64,000 nucleotides of DNA from Gonocerus acuteangulatus (Eukaryota > Arthropoda > Insecta > Hemiptera > Coreidae): contig OX328123.1 of the NCBI GenBank assembly GCA_946811695.1, positions 12,731,619-12,795,618 on the forward strand, read 5' to 3'. The notes below the pieces were generated by a model. It was not told the DNA's origin, searched no databases, and was given only the letters and a program-made list of their open reading frames with translations. Each line of letters opens with the position of its first letter. Position 1 is the first letter of the stretch. Positions 12,455-23,635 of the stretch are shown here, piece after piece. The position numbers were made by a program, and so were the translations under genes.

Positions 12455-13585
12455 TAACAGAACTATACAAGTCAAGAAGTAATGTGTCATAAGAGAAACG
12501 ACCATAGGATAAAACCTGTACTGTTAGAATTTGTGAGGATGCAGTTTTCGCGGAAGTATTTAATTTCACGGAGAAACTTTTAAAGAACTCAACTATACTT
12601 CAACCAGTTTTTAAGATGGCTTTCTTGATAATAACGTACACAAATAGATTATCACAGCTTATCGGAACAGAGGGGCAATTTAGTTTGCCTACAATTCACA
12701 CTTCATGTTACGAAAATTAGCCTTTTCCGCCAGCGTTTTCTAGGAAAGGAGAATTTCGATCCTGCCATAAAAGTTATTCAGACCATATTTTAGAGGACCT
12801 TAATGAAAAGATTGAGAGGATCTTTCTATAATCCGGTGAGGCTGTAATTTATGATGGTGCAGCAACATTCCTAAGCCTCATTAGTCTTCAAAAATGTTTA
12901 ATCATTATTATATTAGTGCATTTCAACCTCACATATTTAGCGATATTGAAAGTTTTGGCTGTCGTAGAATTTATTTGATTCAGGTCAGATCCATTACTCC
13001 AACCATTAAAGGTGAAACTAGACAGAAGAGAGGTACAGGAACCAGGAGACAAGTTCTACCTCATGTCAAAATACCTACTACTAGTTGGCAAGAATTTATA
13101 AGACATTTAAGTAAGAAAGAATAGCTACTATCTTTACTTGGCTCATTTGCGAAGAATTACATGAAAAAACATACAAATTATAATTACTTCATTGGAGTGA
13201 CTTGTTCTGGTCATGAGGAATTCAAGTATAACACTTCAAATGAAAGACATGGTAGAAAACGGTTTTAAAAATATTCATATTCGCTCTGTAGATATAGATG
13301 TATTAGTTTTAGCAACTCCATACTTTTTTCAGCAGACGAAAAAAGCCTGGAAACACTTTGGGTTGCATTTGGAACAAGGAAGAAATATAGATTTATTCCC
13401 GTTCATGCTACAGCGGTATCCATCGGAAGAGGAAAGGCAAATTCTTTACTTGGAATCTATGCTTTCAACGTCTCTGACAGCATTTCGGGCTTCACAGGTG
13501 AGTCATGTTGGAAGACATGGACTCTCTTTAAATAAGCCACTACTGCATATGGAACCTGCAAACATCCATTCCTGATAGTTAAATA

Positions 13586-14530
13586 CAGTGAAACCTCTCT
13601 ATAGCGGACACTTCTGGGAGAACCAGAGTTGTCCACTGTAGAGAGGTGTCCGCTATACAGAGGGGTTGGTCGAGATGGATACGTACCGAATTTGTACATT
13701 TAATTCATGTTTTAATTAACCATTTAATAATTACCCATAAAAAGTTTTTTTTAAGTATATAGAAAGAAGTTCAATAATTATAAACTTAAAAAAAGTTTTT
13801 ATTCTAAAAAGTTTAGAGCATAAAGAAGTTCTTAGTTCTCGGACAACATTTTTGTCACAATTTTCCGTCCATTCCTTCAAAATTTCATCTTTCTTTTTCA
13901 ATATTTCTGCTGCTTGTGTTTTCCCTATCTTAAAAAATTCGGCAACTTTACGCACACCACATTTTTCGCGATTGTAAAATGTTATCACGTCAATTTTTTC
14001 TTTAAGTGTCATAGATTTCCGATTAGACATATTGAAGAGAAAGCACGATACTTACTCAACAAGAGCTAAAAACCAACTGAAAAGTGAAGTTCTGCGGAAG
14101 GAATGTGAACCGAACAGAGTTTTGGAATATTCCCGGAACCCTGATACCGCGTAGGCAAAACAATAGTGATCTACCAACGGGAAAATCATATGCTTCTGCT
14201 GAAAAGGAAGGGGCTCCTGTTGTGAAATTCCTAGGAAGATATTACTAGTCACTATTCTGTATATATATCTTATTCTTACAAAGAGTTTGTTATTGTTAAC
14301 GCATTTTTCTGGAAACCTACACCGATGGGAACGCGTCTATAAATAACATTAGCTGTAATTGTCCGTAGTAAGGAGGTAAAAAATCAGGTTTTTCTGTCCG
14401 TGTCCTTTGTACAGATGTGTCCACAATATAGAGGTTTATTTTACCTATAGAAAAATTCGGGACTGCGAGAAAATGCCCGTTAATAGAGGTGTACGCTGTA
14501 GGGAGGTGTCCGTTAAGGGAGGTTTCACTG
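13586..14530 (-). mobile_element. pogo/Tigger-type DNA transposon, deleted
   Basis: Terminal inverted repeats start CAGTGAAACCTC at both ends, flanked by the TA dinucleotide at 13584-13585 and 14531-14532, as expected for pogo of the Tc1/mariner group. Subterminal sequence at each end repeats a GAGGTGTCCG-type motif. It is 945 bp, against about 2-3 kb for complete elements, and keeps only the start of the transposase. It lies within the decayed gene at 11974-14930. Confidence 0.9.
13731..14030 (-). pseudogene. pogo transposase N-terminus (CENP-B-type HTH)
   Basis: The ORF starts MSNRKSMTLKEKIDVITFYN and continues with a helix-turn-helix pattern (GVRKVAEFFKIGKTQAAEIL, residues 25-44). This matches the psq/CENP-B N-terminal DNA-binding domain of pogo-class transposases. 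It ends after 99 codons with no DDE catalytic domain, so it cannot be a working transposase. A DNA-binding peptide could remain if it were expressed. Confidence 0.8.
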
Positions 14531-14959
14531 TATTTTAGACAAAATGATAATATTGTCGTACTGTTCAACAATGAACAGCTAACGTGTCAATGATGCAAGA
14601 ACTGTTTATGCAAAAATCGACCTCTTCAAAATCTACCACCAATAAAGGATGGACCACAACATCTTCTACAGAGTACTTTCCAAGCTGGATATATTTTGCG
14701 ACAAGGTGACGAAATAAGGACACCTTCTCGTGTTGGATGGTGTTGGTGGTTGGTGGATGAATCATAGAAAATAAAATAGACAGAGTAACTGGAAAATGCA
14801 GATACTTGGAAATAATTAATAAAATATATGTGGAAAATCTGTACAAATAAGTGTTGCTGTCGAAAACAAGGACTGTCCTGCACTTTCTTATGCAACCTAA
14901 AAACGAGTGTGATACAAAATATTATAAAGATGGAAGTTATTTTGATTTCTAAGGCGTGC

Positions 14960-15532
14960 CAACCTCTGAGATCATAAACGCCAAACCTTTATAAAAAATT
15001 TACATATAAATGTAAGAGTAAATTGTCATAAAATTTAGTACAAATAGGAATTTTAAAAAAATAGAGTTTTGGTATTCTTCTTTAATTTTATTTTAAAAAT
15101 GTGATCATTTCAAGGAGCCAGGCGCCAAATAAATAAATAAATAAAATAAAAATGTGACTTTGTGACTAAACAAAAAATCATCTACGTTGATTTTATCCTT
15201 ATTTCTCTATTATAAATGAACTTGGTGACCTAAAAAACATATAAATTGACACCAAACACGATGGGTAGAAAGAAAATTAGAGAATCAATCACATAGTATA
15301 ACATTATTGTGAATTACCGCCGCCATTTTTTTAATTCAGATGATTTTTCGAGATGCCTCCCCTTCTGAAATTAATTGTATTATCATAAACTAAATTTCTG
15401 CCAAAGGAAAACTTCTTATCACAATTTGCAGTATTTCGATGAAATTGGCCTTGTAGCACCCAGGTTAGAATTGCCTGAGGCACGAATGGCTTAGATGACG
15501 ATGAACCGTAGTAAAATAATAATAAATGTAAC
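14960..15532. repeat. Inverted partner of the 9941-10420 repeat, then spacer
   Basis: 14960-15370 is the reverse-complement counterpart of 9941-10420. 15371-15532 shows nothing recognisable. Confidence 0.5.
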
Positions 15533-15705
15533 GGGGTCTCCCCTTGGTCTAGTCGCTAACACTTTTGATTCTCATGCGGAGATGGTAGGTTCGAGTCCTA
15601 CCGGCGGCAGGAATTTTCTCATCTCACGGCTCGTTCAGAAACTTCCTCGCTGCACCATGGTTGTCGGCGCTAATGGCCCAGATGTTAGTGCGCCATAAAA
15701 AAAAA
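15533..15705 (+). mobile_element. tRNA-derived SINE (family T1), diverged copy
   Basis: Begins GGGGTCTCCCCTTGGTCTAG and has B-box AGGTTCGAGTCC, then the shared body (CACGGCTCG) and tail (GGCGCTAATGGCCCAGATGT), ending in poly-A. It abuts the 5' end of the family 2 Helentron-like element at about 15707. Confidence 0.85.
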
Positions 15706-15706
15706 C

Positions 15707-16762
15707 AAAGTCCGTCACGCAGGAGCTGCATAACTAAGCACTTTCCTCAGAATGTTTGTAGTGTAGACTACATTACTGAATAATTTGCTGTAAATAACCT
15801 ATATAAATAAAATAAAAACGTGAATAGTTCTGCTCATTTACATTTCTTATGATGACTGTTCAATTATTAATTTTGTAAATAATTTGCTTCCAGAGTTATA
15901 TTTATACATGATACTGTACTACTTAATAAATAGACAAAAACTTCATTTTCCGTACTGTCGCAGGAACAGGATACAGTGGAAGATAGCGCTCCTCGTGGCG
16001 GCTTTGGGAACCTACGTCTGGCTGGCTAATTGTAATGAAACAGAGTTTAAAGTAGACCCACCTTTCCAATAGACCGATTTACTTCATTTTTACAACACTT
16101 CTTTCTCATGAGATACCCACGACGTATACCGCGTTTCGTTACAATGCAGCAGAAATTACGACCGGTATGAATATATTAGTACTTTAGGTCCGGAGTAACC
16201 CCCCCCCCTCCTAATAACCCGATTTAGTTTATTTTTACAACCCATTTTTCTCTGTTGATTACCGCCATGAGTATCAAGTTTCGTTGAAATGTAACAAAAA
16301 TTACGGCTGGCAGTGGCAAATTGGTATTGTGGGTCCTGAGTAAACCCCCCCCCCCTTCTAATGAACCCATTTAGTTTATTTTTACAACGTATTTCTCTCT
16401 TTAGATCAAAATAACGAATACCGAGTTTCGTTGAAATATAACAAAAACTACGGGTGGCAGTGGCAAATTGGTATTGTGGGTCCGGAGTAAACCCCCCCCC
16501 CCCCTTCTAATAAACCGATTTAGTTTATTTTTACAACGTATTTCTCTCTTTGGATCAAAATAACGAATACCGAGTTTCGTTGAAATATAACAAAAACCAC
16601 GGCTGGTATGGTCAAATTAGTGTTTTGGGTCCGGGGTAAACCCCCCCTCCCGGTGGACCGATTTTGATGGTTAACGAACTCGTTCAATCGTTTGCTATTT
16701 GAACGCTATATACCACGTTTCGTTAAGAAAAAACAAAAACTCTGGCCGCTATCGTGTTAACA

Positions 16763-16822
<60 letters not shown>

Positions 16823-16962
16823 TATATAGATATATATAAATTTTAACGGGGGTCATTTTCGGTGTCTGCTAAGTAGGATCGATAAAGATTCGAAGAAATT
16901 TTTCAAAAATTCCGTCATGAGTGCAACCTCAATAGCTACTTTCCTTCGGAGGAAAGTGCTAA
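15707..16962 (+). mobile_element. Helentron-like element, family 2 copy a
   Basis: Begins AAAGTCCGTCACGCAGGAGC with a subterminal CTAAGCACTTTCC. It ends with a hairpin (ACTTTCCTTCGGAGGAAAGT) followed by GCTAA at 16958-16962. TTAGCACTTTCC is thus an asymmetric inverted repeat. The interior has about four tandem ~125-bp units, each with a poly-C run and GAGTTTCGTTGAAATATAAC, then a (TA)n tract at 16766-16830. It is not homologous to family 1 but has the same architecture. An inverted copy lies at 44402-45652. It ends 134 bp from the P450 exon. Confidence 0.7.
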
Positions 16963-17095
16963 AAACTAAAAGAAATGTAAATTGATTATGAACATGACTT
17001 ACAGGAAGAGGGCTCTTGGAATAAGAAACTATTGACATTGAATAAATAAGGGAATAACTTCAAAGATTATATAAGTTGAAAAAAAGAATTCTCAC

Positions 17096-17313
17096 CCTAC
17101 AATCTTCTCTGTCGGGTATTTTTCGTAGAGTTCTTGAATGATTTCACTTAGGCTTTTCTTGTTCATTACCATCGGTAAGCAGTTTCCAAAAAATAGGACA
17201 GGCTTTATGTGCTTTATTCCTCTCTTCTCCCAGTGTTGATTTATATCCCATGCCTTCTTGACGAGGTAAGCAATTAGGGATATTGCAATGACGGCTAAGG
17301 TTAATGTAATCAT
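17096..17313 (-). CDS. Cytochrome P450 (CYP6-like), first coding exon only
   Basis: The translation opens with an uncharged membrane anchor (MITLTLAVIAISLIAYLV, residues 1-18). It continues with WEKRGIKHIKPVLFFGNCLP (about residues 28-47) and EIIQELYEKYPTEKIVG, the usual N-terminal order of insect microsomal P450s. The frame ends in a GG/GTGAGA donor at 17096/17095 (72 codons plus 2 nt). The ATG lies one base after TTATTTGCAG, which looks like a 3' splice site and implies a 5' UTR intron. No later exon (I-helix, K-helix ExxR, haem Cys) is found downstream in the window. Either intron 1 is longer than 17 kb or this is an orphan exon. Confidence 0.75.
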
Positions 17314-17821
17314 TCTGCAAATAATATTTCATTATTAAAATAATATTGCATAAAGTTGAGAAAATTAATTTACAAAGTATTAATCGGTATATATGTTTTG
17401 TTGTTATTTTAATCGGGTGCTTCAGTACACATTCCTTGTGCGATAACTGTTTGCAGTCCCTATCTACCACTAGAGATGTGAGTTTTCCGGAAAATTTTCC
17501 TAAAAATTTTCTGGAAAATTTTCCTAGCCACTAAATGTTCGCGGTACTGTAAAATAAACTTTTATTGCTAGAGACTACGAGTAAGCAACACTGGCGTATT
17601 TTTATCAACTACATTATATTATGGATAGGATACCCTTTTGAGTTTCCCTCTTCCAACTAAAATTATAAGCAAAATTATAATGAACAAAGGAAAGAAATGT
17701 GATTTATAAGTTTTTAATCATGTATATAGCTGAAAAGTTAAAAAATAATAATTCTTTAAAAACTCCTTTGCATATATATAATATTTCAGTAATTAATTAA
17801 AAAATATAATATTGGACAAAA

Positions 17822-18040
17822 TATTTTATTTGCTAAATTGATGTATGAATATACCTATCCGAAATGGAAACAAAATATATTTTAATGTAACTGCATACTT
17901 CTCTTTTCTACAAAAACATAAAAGAAATTTTTGTATTAATGACACTGACACATTTCATAAAAAGCTGAATTACCATAAAAAGCCCAACTCGCAGGAACTG
18001 CGTCATCTTAGAGCGGTTCTGTTCTTATCCCTAGAGTCAT
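17822..18040 (+). mobile_element. Family 1 Helentron 5'-end fragment
   Basis: AACTCGCAGGAACTGCGTCA followed by TCTTAGAGCGGTTCTGTTCT (17985-18030) is the family 1 5' terminus with the subterminal repeat slightly mutated. The hairpin end is missing. The remainder up to the next element is AT-rich with nothing recognised. Confidence 0.6.
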
Positions 18041-18077
18041 TAGTAAATGAAAGAATCTCCAAGAGAAGAAAGTGTAA

Positions 18078-19230
18078 GGGTACGTTCATGGTGAGGATTC
18101 ATTCTGCGATGCTACGATAGCTACTCCGATGAGCGCTGCCCCGATGTAAAACAAACACATGTATTAAGGTGAGACTGTTCATAGTGAGGATCCTTACATC
18201 CGATGCTATTCTCGCACCCGCGCAGTGACCGCGGGGAAGAACAAATATTTTGTTTTCTCCTCGCAATGAGGAGGGAAGCCGCGATGTGGGCCTGACTGTG
18301 ATTGGTTCCTTCAAAAGGACTCTAGTGCGCAGGTCACCTACCCTCTCTCATTACTTCATCTTGTGTGATTATTCTTTTTTGGTTATTTCGTAGTCAAGAT
18401 GAAAGAAAATTGGGTCTTTTTGCGAAGACCACATCCAGCTACTTTTGAAGTAGCAGTAGTGATTTATAACAGTTACTCGTACTCGCTGATAAGCTTACTG
18501 ATTAGGTTACAGGTTCTTTGCTGGTTATCTATTACTACTTGACTCGATATCTACGGTTATAATTCATATTAGATAATGGCAAGTAATATTTATTAATAAA
18601 AAGGTTAATATGATCAAAATCAATTCTCTCAACTATGAAAAAAGTTATTAAAGTTATTAAGTATATAAGTATATATAGTTATTAAGTTTTAAGCATTAAA
18701 GGTGACTGTTTTGCAGGTTATGATGGATAACAAACAACGATATTTGTAAACAAACATATTGTATTCCTTTTCTCTCTCTTTTTTTTGGATCTTTTACATT
18801 TATTAAGCAATAAATGATATGCGTTTCCGCTCGCTACGCTACGCTCCACTCGCTCAAGAAGATATAAGAAAACTCTAGCCAATCCAACTCGCAATTAATA
18901 GAATTATATTAATTTATGCGACTCTAGTCTATCCAACTCGCTAAAATTAATAGGATTCCATTAATTTTTCCGAGTAAGAAACCAATCCCTTTTTCTTTGT
19001 CAGGAACATCGTGAACTAATTGTAAAGGCTCATTTTTTCTCACTAACATAAGCAGAGCTTTTTCAAAACAAAAGCTAATTCACTGTTAAAGGTTACTTTA
19101 CTCCCAGCAAGAACCAATGCAATGATGAGTCAGCATGAACACCCTCCATCGATGTAGAATACATCGGGGCAGCGCTCATCGGAGTAGCTATCGTAGCATC
19201 GCAGAATGAATCCTCACCATGAACGTACCC
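18078..19230. mobile_element. PIF/Harbinger-type element A, copy 1
   Basis: Inverted repeats of about 73 bp start GGGTACGTTCATGGTGAGGA. Flanks are TAA (left) and TTA (right), consistent with a TWA target. The interior from about 18411 to 19120 is homologous to element B (47135-49245), including B's terminus GGGTCTTTTTGCGAAGACC, so A carries a captured B fragment. It contains a motif (GAGCGAGCG-type, near 18825-18855) also seen in the hAT MITE at 9298. No transposase is present. Confidence 0.75.
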
Positions 19231-19340
19231 TTAGGCACCAAAACTGTAAACTGGCAGTATCCTAAGCGGAAATGACTCCCCCATATTCTCTACGTTCTTC
19301 CTATTAAATGCAATTAAAACGATAGGTAAATGGTGACAAA

Positions 19341-19584
19341 ACCCCGTTGAATCTTATTTATTCATTGTATTTAAGAGCCCGCAAATACCCCGTTGAATCT
19401 CATTTATTCATTGTATTTAAGAGCCCGCAAATACCCCGTTGAATCTCATTTATTCATTGTATTTAAGAGCCCGCAAATACCCCGTTGAATCTCATTTATT
19501 CATTGTATTTAAGAGCCAGCAAATACCCCGTTGAATCTCATTTATTCATTGTATTTAAGAGCCAGCAAATACCCCGTTGAATCC
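19341..19584. repeat. 46-bp minisatellite, about 5.3 copies
   Basis: Unit starts ACCCCGTTGAATCTCATTTA and contains TGTATTTAAGAGCCCGC. Copies start at 19341, 19387, 19433, 19479, 19525 and 19571 (partial) with very few substitutions, so it is recent. Confidence 0.95.
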
Positions 19585-19589
19585 GTTGT

Positions 19590-20417
19590 AATGAACAGAA
19601 CTAACAATTTTGAAGCATTTATTTCTCCGATTGAAATCGCCCAATCGAAAATTACTTTAGAAACTTTTTTTCTGAAGAACCTTTCGAATGGTTATGTTCC
19701 ATTTACGATAATTTCCCAACCGTTTTCAAGATATTAAGGATAACATACGAAGATTCCAAAACTTTTCATGTATGTTAATGTTAACATTTTTTTTTCTAAT
19801 ACGTCATTAACTCCATACGTAACAAACTTTTAAACACCTTAGATGAATTTCAAACATGTATAAATTATTTCAACTGATTCTTACAATTCTAAGTACCCAA
19901 ACCAAAAATGAGTTACAAAAACTATGTTTCCATTTTTCTCGAAAACGGTTACAGATATCGCCTTAAAAATGCCTTCATTTGTTTTCCTACATTAGAGATC
20001 CTATTAAACGAATACCTGCAAACATGTAACCTCTAAAACGTCTGTGTTACGAATTTTTCCATGCGAATTTCGATCCAAAACGCATGTGTTGGTGGCGGAT
20101 TCTAATCGATAACGAACTTAAGCTTTTAAATTAGAAAAAATATATTTGTACCAAATTTCATCAAATTCGGTCCATATATCGTCGATACAAAAGCAAACTA
20201 ACGAATATGAAAAAATGCATCTTTCATTGTCCATCTTTAATAATTTCTGCTGGACTTATTTACGGCAAATTCTTCAATCTGACTTCACTCTATTAAAGGG
20301 AAAGTATTCCACTATCAAAAGGTCAAATCTGCCGAATATTTGACTGTCCCAAAAAAATACTTTTCCACTCTGAAAAGTGTTGATTTTCATATTCGTTAGT
20401 TTGCTTTTGTATCGACG

Positions 20418-20491
<74 letters not shown>

Positions 20492-20513
20492 ATGTTATTT
20501 TTCGTTTATTAAA

Positions 20514-20552
<39 letters not shown>

Positions 20553-20567
20553 ATGTTATTATTCGTT

Positions 20568-20656
<89 letters not shown>

Positions 20657-20762
20657 ATGGGTTTTGAAATGTGACATTTTAGTCAGCATTTCTGGATTGC
20701 GTCTTGTGGTCAACCTCATAAACGGGTTTCCTCCCTACGGAGCAAGGGAGAAATCGCGCTAA
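19590..20762 (+). mobile_element. Helentron-like element, family 1 copy d (old)
   Basis: The interior (TTTCTCCGATTGAAATCGCC, AGTACCCAAACCAAAAATGA) is homologous to copy c. It ends with a degraded hairpin and GCGCTAA at 20756-20762. The (TA)n part is expanded and duplicated (20424-20654), with poly-A tracts between blocks and inverted copies of CATATTCGTTAGTTTGC on either side. It is clearly more diverged than the other copies. Confidence 0.6.
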
Positions 20763-21046
20763 AATGTGTTGAAAATCAGAACAAAAGCTCGAAGTTTATA
20801 CATTCAAGAATTCATGGGAAAAAATTAAATATAATATATGATTTTGTTCGCAATTTTACAAGCATCTAACTGTGGAACACTACGATTTTATTAAATGAAA
20901 TGAAGAATTCGAGAATCTGTGTTCCTTCAATTTTATTTGTATTATTTAATTAATGTTTTAAACATTTTTACAAATGTTTTCATCACTATATTTTTAGTTT
21001 TAGTTTTTCTTTAATTAGTTTGTTTTTTGATCGATTTGCATATTTT

Positions 21047-21262
21047 TTAGCGCGGTTCCTCCCTCCCCCATAGGGAGGAACCCCGCTTATAGGGTTGATA
21101 CAATGAAACAATCCGGAAGTGCCGACTAGAAAATTTCGCGTTTCAGAACCCCTAGAGACCGAAAATAACGGTGGTTCAAATTTGTATATATATATATATT
21201 TATATATATATGTATATATTTATATATATTTATATATATATGTATATATTTATATATATTTA

Positions 21263-21319
<57 letters not shown>

Positions 21320-22056
21320 CTGTTCGCTCTCTAAATAGAAGACGAATGGTCCGATTTTGATGAAATTTGGTACAAAAATCCTTCGTCCAATTTGAAAGGT
21401 CAAGTTCGTTAACCAGCAAAATCCGCCTACTGGAAGATGGCGTTTGGGGCGAAATAAATTGTTTTTATTCCTTGTTATTTTTTAATTGCTTATATTTTGA
21501 TAATGTATTTTACAATAAAACAGATTAGGCAAAATAAGAAAAACAATTCATTGTTAGAAACATAGCTTGGCAAGAGAAAAATATTCGATGACGTCTTTTG
21601 AATATTTTCAATTGCCTTTATGCTGTTGGTTTTTTTATTTTATTTTTTAATTGATTTTATCTGTAGAATTATTACTATAGTAAAAGAACACAGGAATATG
21701 TGAAAATTTTTGATATTTTCCAATTCATTGAAACGTATGAAATAAAGTATCGCTAGAAGAGGTTTCTAGGGTCTTGCGGACCCGACCCTAACCCCAGGTA
21801 TAGCCATAAAACTCTTTGAACAAAGGCCGAGGAAAATATTATCTGTTTCTATTCTATGCTTTTCAAATGAGAATAGGGATATGAACAAGAACCGGGGTCT
21901 CCCGTGGTCTAATGGCTAGCGCCTTGGATTCATAAGCGGGAGATGGTGGGTTCGATTCCCAACCTCCGGCAGGAATTTTATCATCCCACGGCTCGCTGGT
22001 AAAATTCCTCGCTAAACCCTAGATGTCGGCGCTAATGACCTAGATGTAGATGAGCC

Positions 22057-22104
<48 letters not shown>

Positions 22105-22154
22105 AAAAAAGAACTGGAACCGCGCTAAGATGACGCAGTTCCTGCGAGTCGGAC
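21047..22154 (-). mobile_element. Helentron-like element, family 1 copy e, with SINE
   Basis: The hairpin end with TTAGCGCGG is at 21047. An expanded (TA)n with ATTTATATATA interruptions spans 21185-21316. The interior is shortened by an internal deletion near 21456, and the 5' end GTCGGAC is at 22148-22154. It carries the T1 SINE at the same site as copy c, so the SINE-bearing version multiplied as a unit. Confidence 0.72.
21894..22110 (+). mobile_element. tRNA-derived SINE (family T1) with long poly-A
   Basis: Head GGGGTCTCCCGTGGTCTAAT, B-box GGGTTCGATTCCC, tail GGCGCTAATGACCTAGATGT, then about 45 nt of poly-A. Flanking GAACAAGAACC / GAACTGGAACC is an imperfect 11-bp duplication matching that of the copy at 10502-10691. 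Confidence 0.88.
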
Positions 22155-22166
22155 TTTTTTTTCTCT

Positions 22167-22878
22167 TTGATTTTGGTACTTAGAATTATGGGATTCAGTT
22201 GAAACATTTTCTGCATGTTCTACATTCATTAAAACTAATATGTTGAAATTTGTGTTACGTTTGGAGTTTAGGAAGGGTTAGAATAAAATATTTTATTAAC
22301 AGACATAAAAAGTTTTGGTAACTTTGTATACTTTCCTTAATATCTCGAAAAAGGTTGAGAATCTTGGGAAACGGAAGATGACCATTAGAAAGCTCACTAA
22401 ATGCTCTACAAAAATGGTTCTGATGAAAGTTTTGATTAGGCGATGTCAATCGGAGAAATAAGTGCTTAAAACTTTAAAGTAATTGATTTCGCTTATTCGA
22501 ACTGTTCTTTTTGTCTGTTTTATTCCTTGTTATTTTTAAATTGCTTATAGTCAGATAATGTATTTGACAATAAAACAGATTAAGTAAAATAAGAAGATCA
22601 ATTTATTGTTAGAAATGTAGCGTTCAAAGAGAGAGATCCCAAGGCTTTCCAAATGCCTCTGAGCGGAGGCCTTTCTGCCCGACTTATGGTATAGCTGACC
22701 CATACAGGTAAGATTGTAAATCAAGACCTTTCAAGACTGGTTTGTTTGAGATTTCATTTGGATAGCTGTTTCGCTATTGATCTAAACAAAGTAATAACTG
22801 TTTCTATTCTATGCCTTCATAAACACTAGAGATAAGAACGGAACCGCGCTAAGATGACGCAGTTCCTGCGAATCGGAC
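22167..22878 (-). mobile_element. Helentron-like element, family 1 copy f (hairpin end missing)
   Basis: The interior from TTTTGGTACTTAGAATTATG to the 5' terminal block (GCAGTTCCTGCGAATCGGAC) matches the family. It lacks the CTAA hairpin end and the microsatellite. It is joined directly to copy e, giving two tandem copies. Confidence 0.65.
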
Positions 22879-23440
22879 TTTTTAACTTTAGTTCATATAC
22901 CTAATGGTTGATAAGTACTTTGTGTGGAAAGTAACCTTATATAGATGGGCAACTAAACTTCTTCTTATCTCAAAAATAACTTTTTTCTCTCTCTGCTCAG
23001 AAGAAGAAGCAGAATTTGAATGGATGACATTGTCATCAAATGAAGATTTTGTAAACCTGATAGGAGCTTTGCTTTGCGTTAATCTTCCAATTTATTTGCA
23101 TTTACTAATAATTTTGTTGTCCACACATTTGTTTTTTTTTCTGGTTAACCATTATTCCTGACAAAGAGCAGTAGGATTTTTTTTTTATTTATTTATTTTC
23201 ATTTTTAAATTCCAATCTAGTGTTGTTTACATGAGGCGAATTTTCTTAAAATTGTACAGAGTGGTGGAGATTTTTTCTGGTTTCCGCTAAAACCTTGTTT
23301 ATCAAATATTAAGTGAAATGAGTGATTTATTTTCTTTGAGAGCTCTTTTATTATGAAATAGGGTGTATTGCCTTTTAATGAGTTATTTCATAAGCAATAT
23401 GGCAATTGTTAGGTAAAACATAATCACATTTAATTTTATT
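22879..23440. other. Spacer, no feature recognised
   Basis: An 85-codon open frame (22904-23161) is leucine-rich but has no homology that I recognise and no repeat ends. I see no gene. Confidence 0.45.
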
Positions 23441-23444
23441 CAGT

Positions 23445-23635
23445 TAAGGCGTGAGCATTTATCACTCTGTGCCAAAGGTCGTGGGTTCGATTCCCACTAG
23501 GGGTGGTGGCTTTTCTTTCGAAAAAAGAGAAGGCACCAGCCCTATCCTGGCTAGAAAAGGGTGGTAACCTATAGATAACCCGTCCCAAAATTCGTAGTTA
23601 ATAATAATGGACGTTAAAATTTAAATAAATTTTAT
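23445..23635 (+). mobile_element. tRNA(Leu/Ser)-like SINE (family L1), 5'-truncated
   Basis: Retains GTTAAGGCGTGAGC (A-box side) and the B-box GTGGGTTCGATTCCCAC, then the body motif GGCTAGAAAAGGGTGGTAAC and CTATAGATAACCCGTCC. A fuller copy is at 33548-33762 on the minus strand, and a fragment at 54087-54240. Confidence 0.8.

Larger units (their letters stand above)
11974..14930 (+). pseudogene. Decayed multicopy gene, transposon-associated family of unknown function
   Basis: Several frames must be joined to read it. Recognisable segments in order: a stretch with KRGTGTRRQVLPHVKIPTTS near 13020-13090; a His-Glu-Glu block and RSVDIDVLVLA near 13210-13310; LWVAFGTRKKYRFIPVHATA near 13355-13420; then, past the pogo insertion, NLPPIKDGPQHLLQSTFQAG near 14630 and a cysteine-rich end near 14850-14905. 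I know this pattern from uncharacterised repetitive proteins in insects and cnidarians. Their biochemical role is not established. Frameshifts, stops and two insertions make it a relic. The 5' limit is uncertain. Confidence 0.5.

Noticed and set aside
16853..17038. Second P450 exon just downstream of the first
   Set aside because: The open frame is the hairpin end of the family 2 Helentron-like element, repeated at 44400, and has no P450 similarity.
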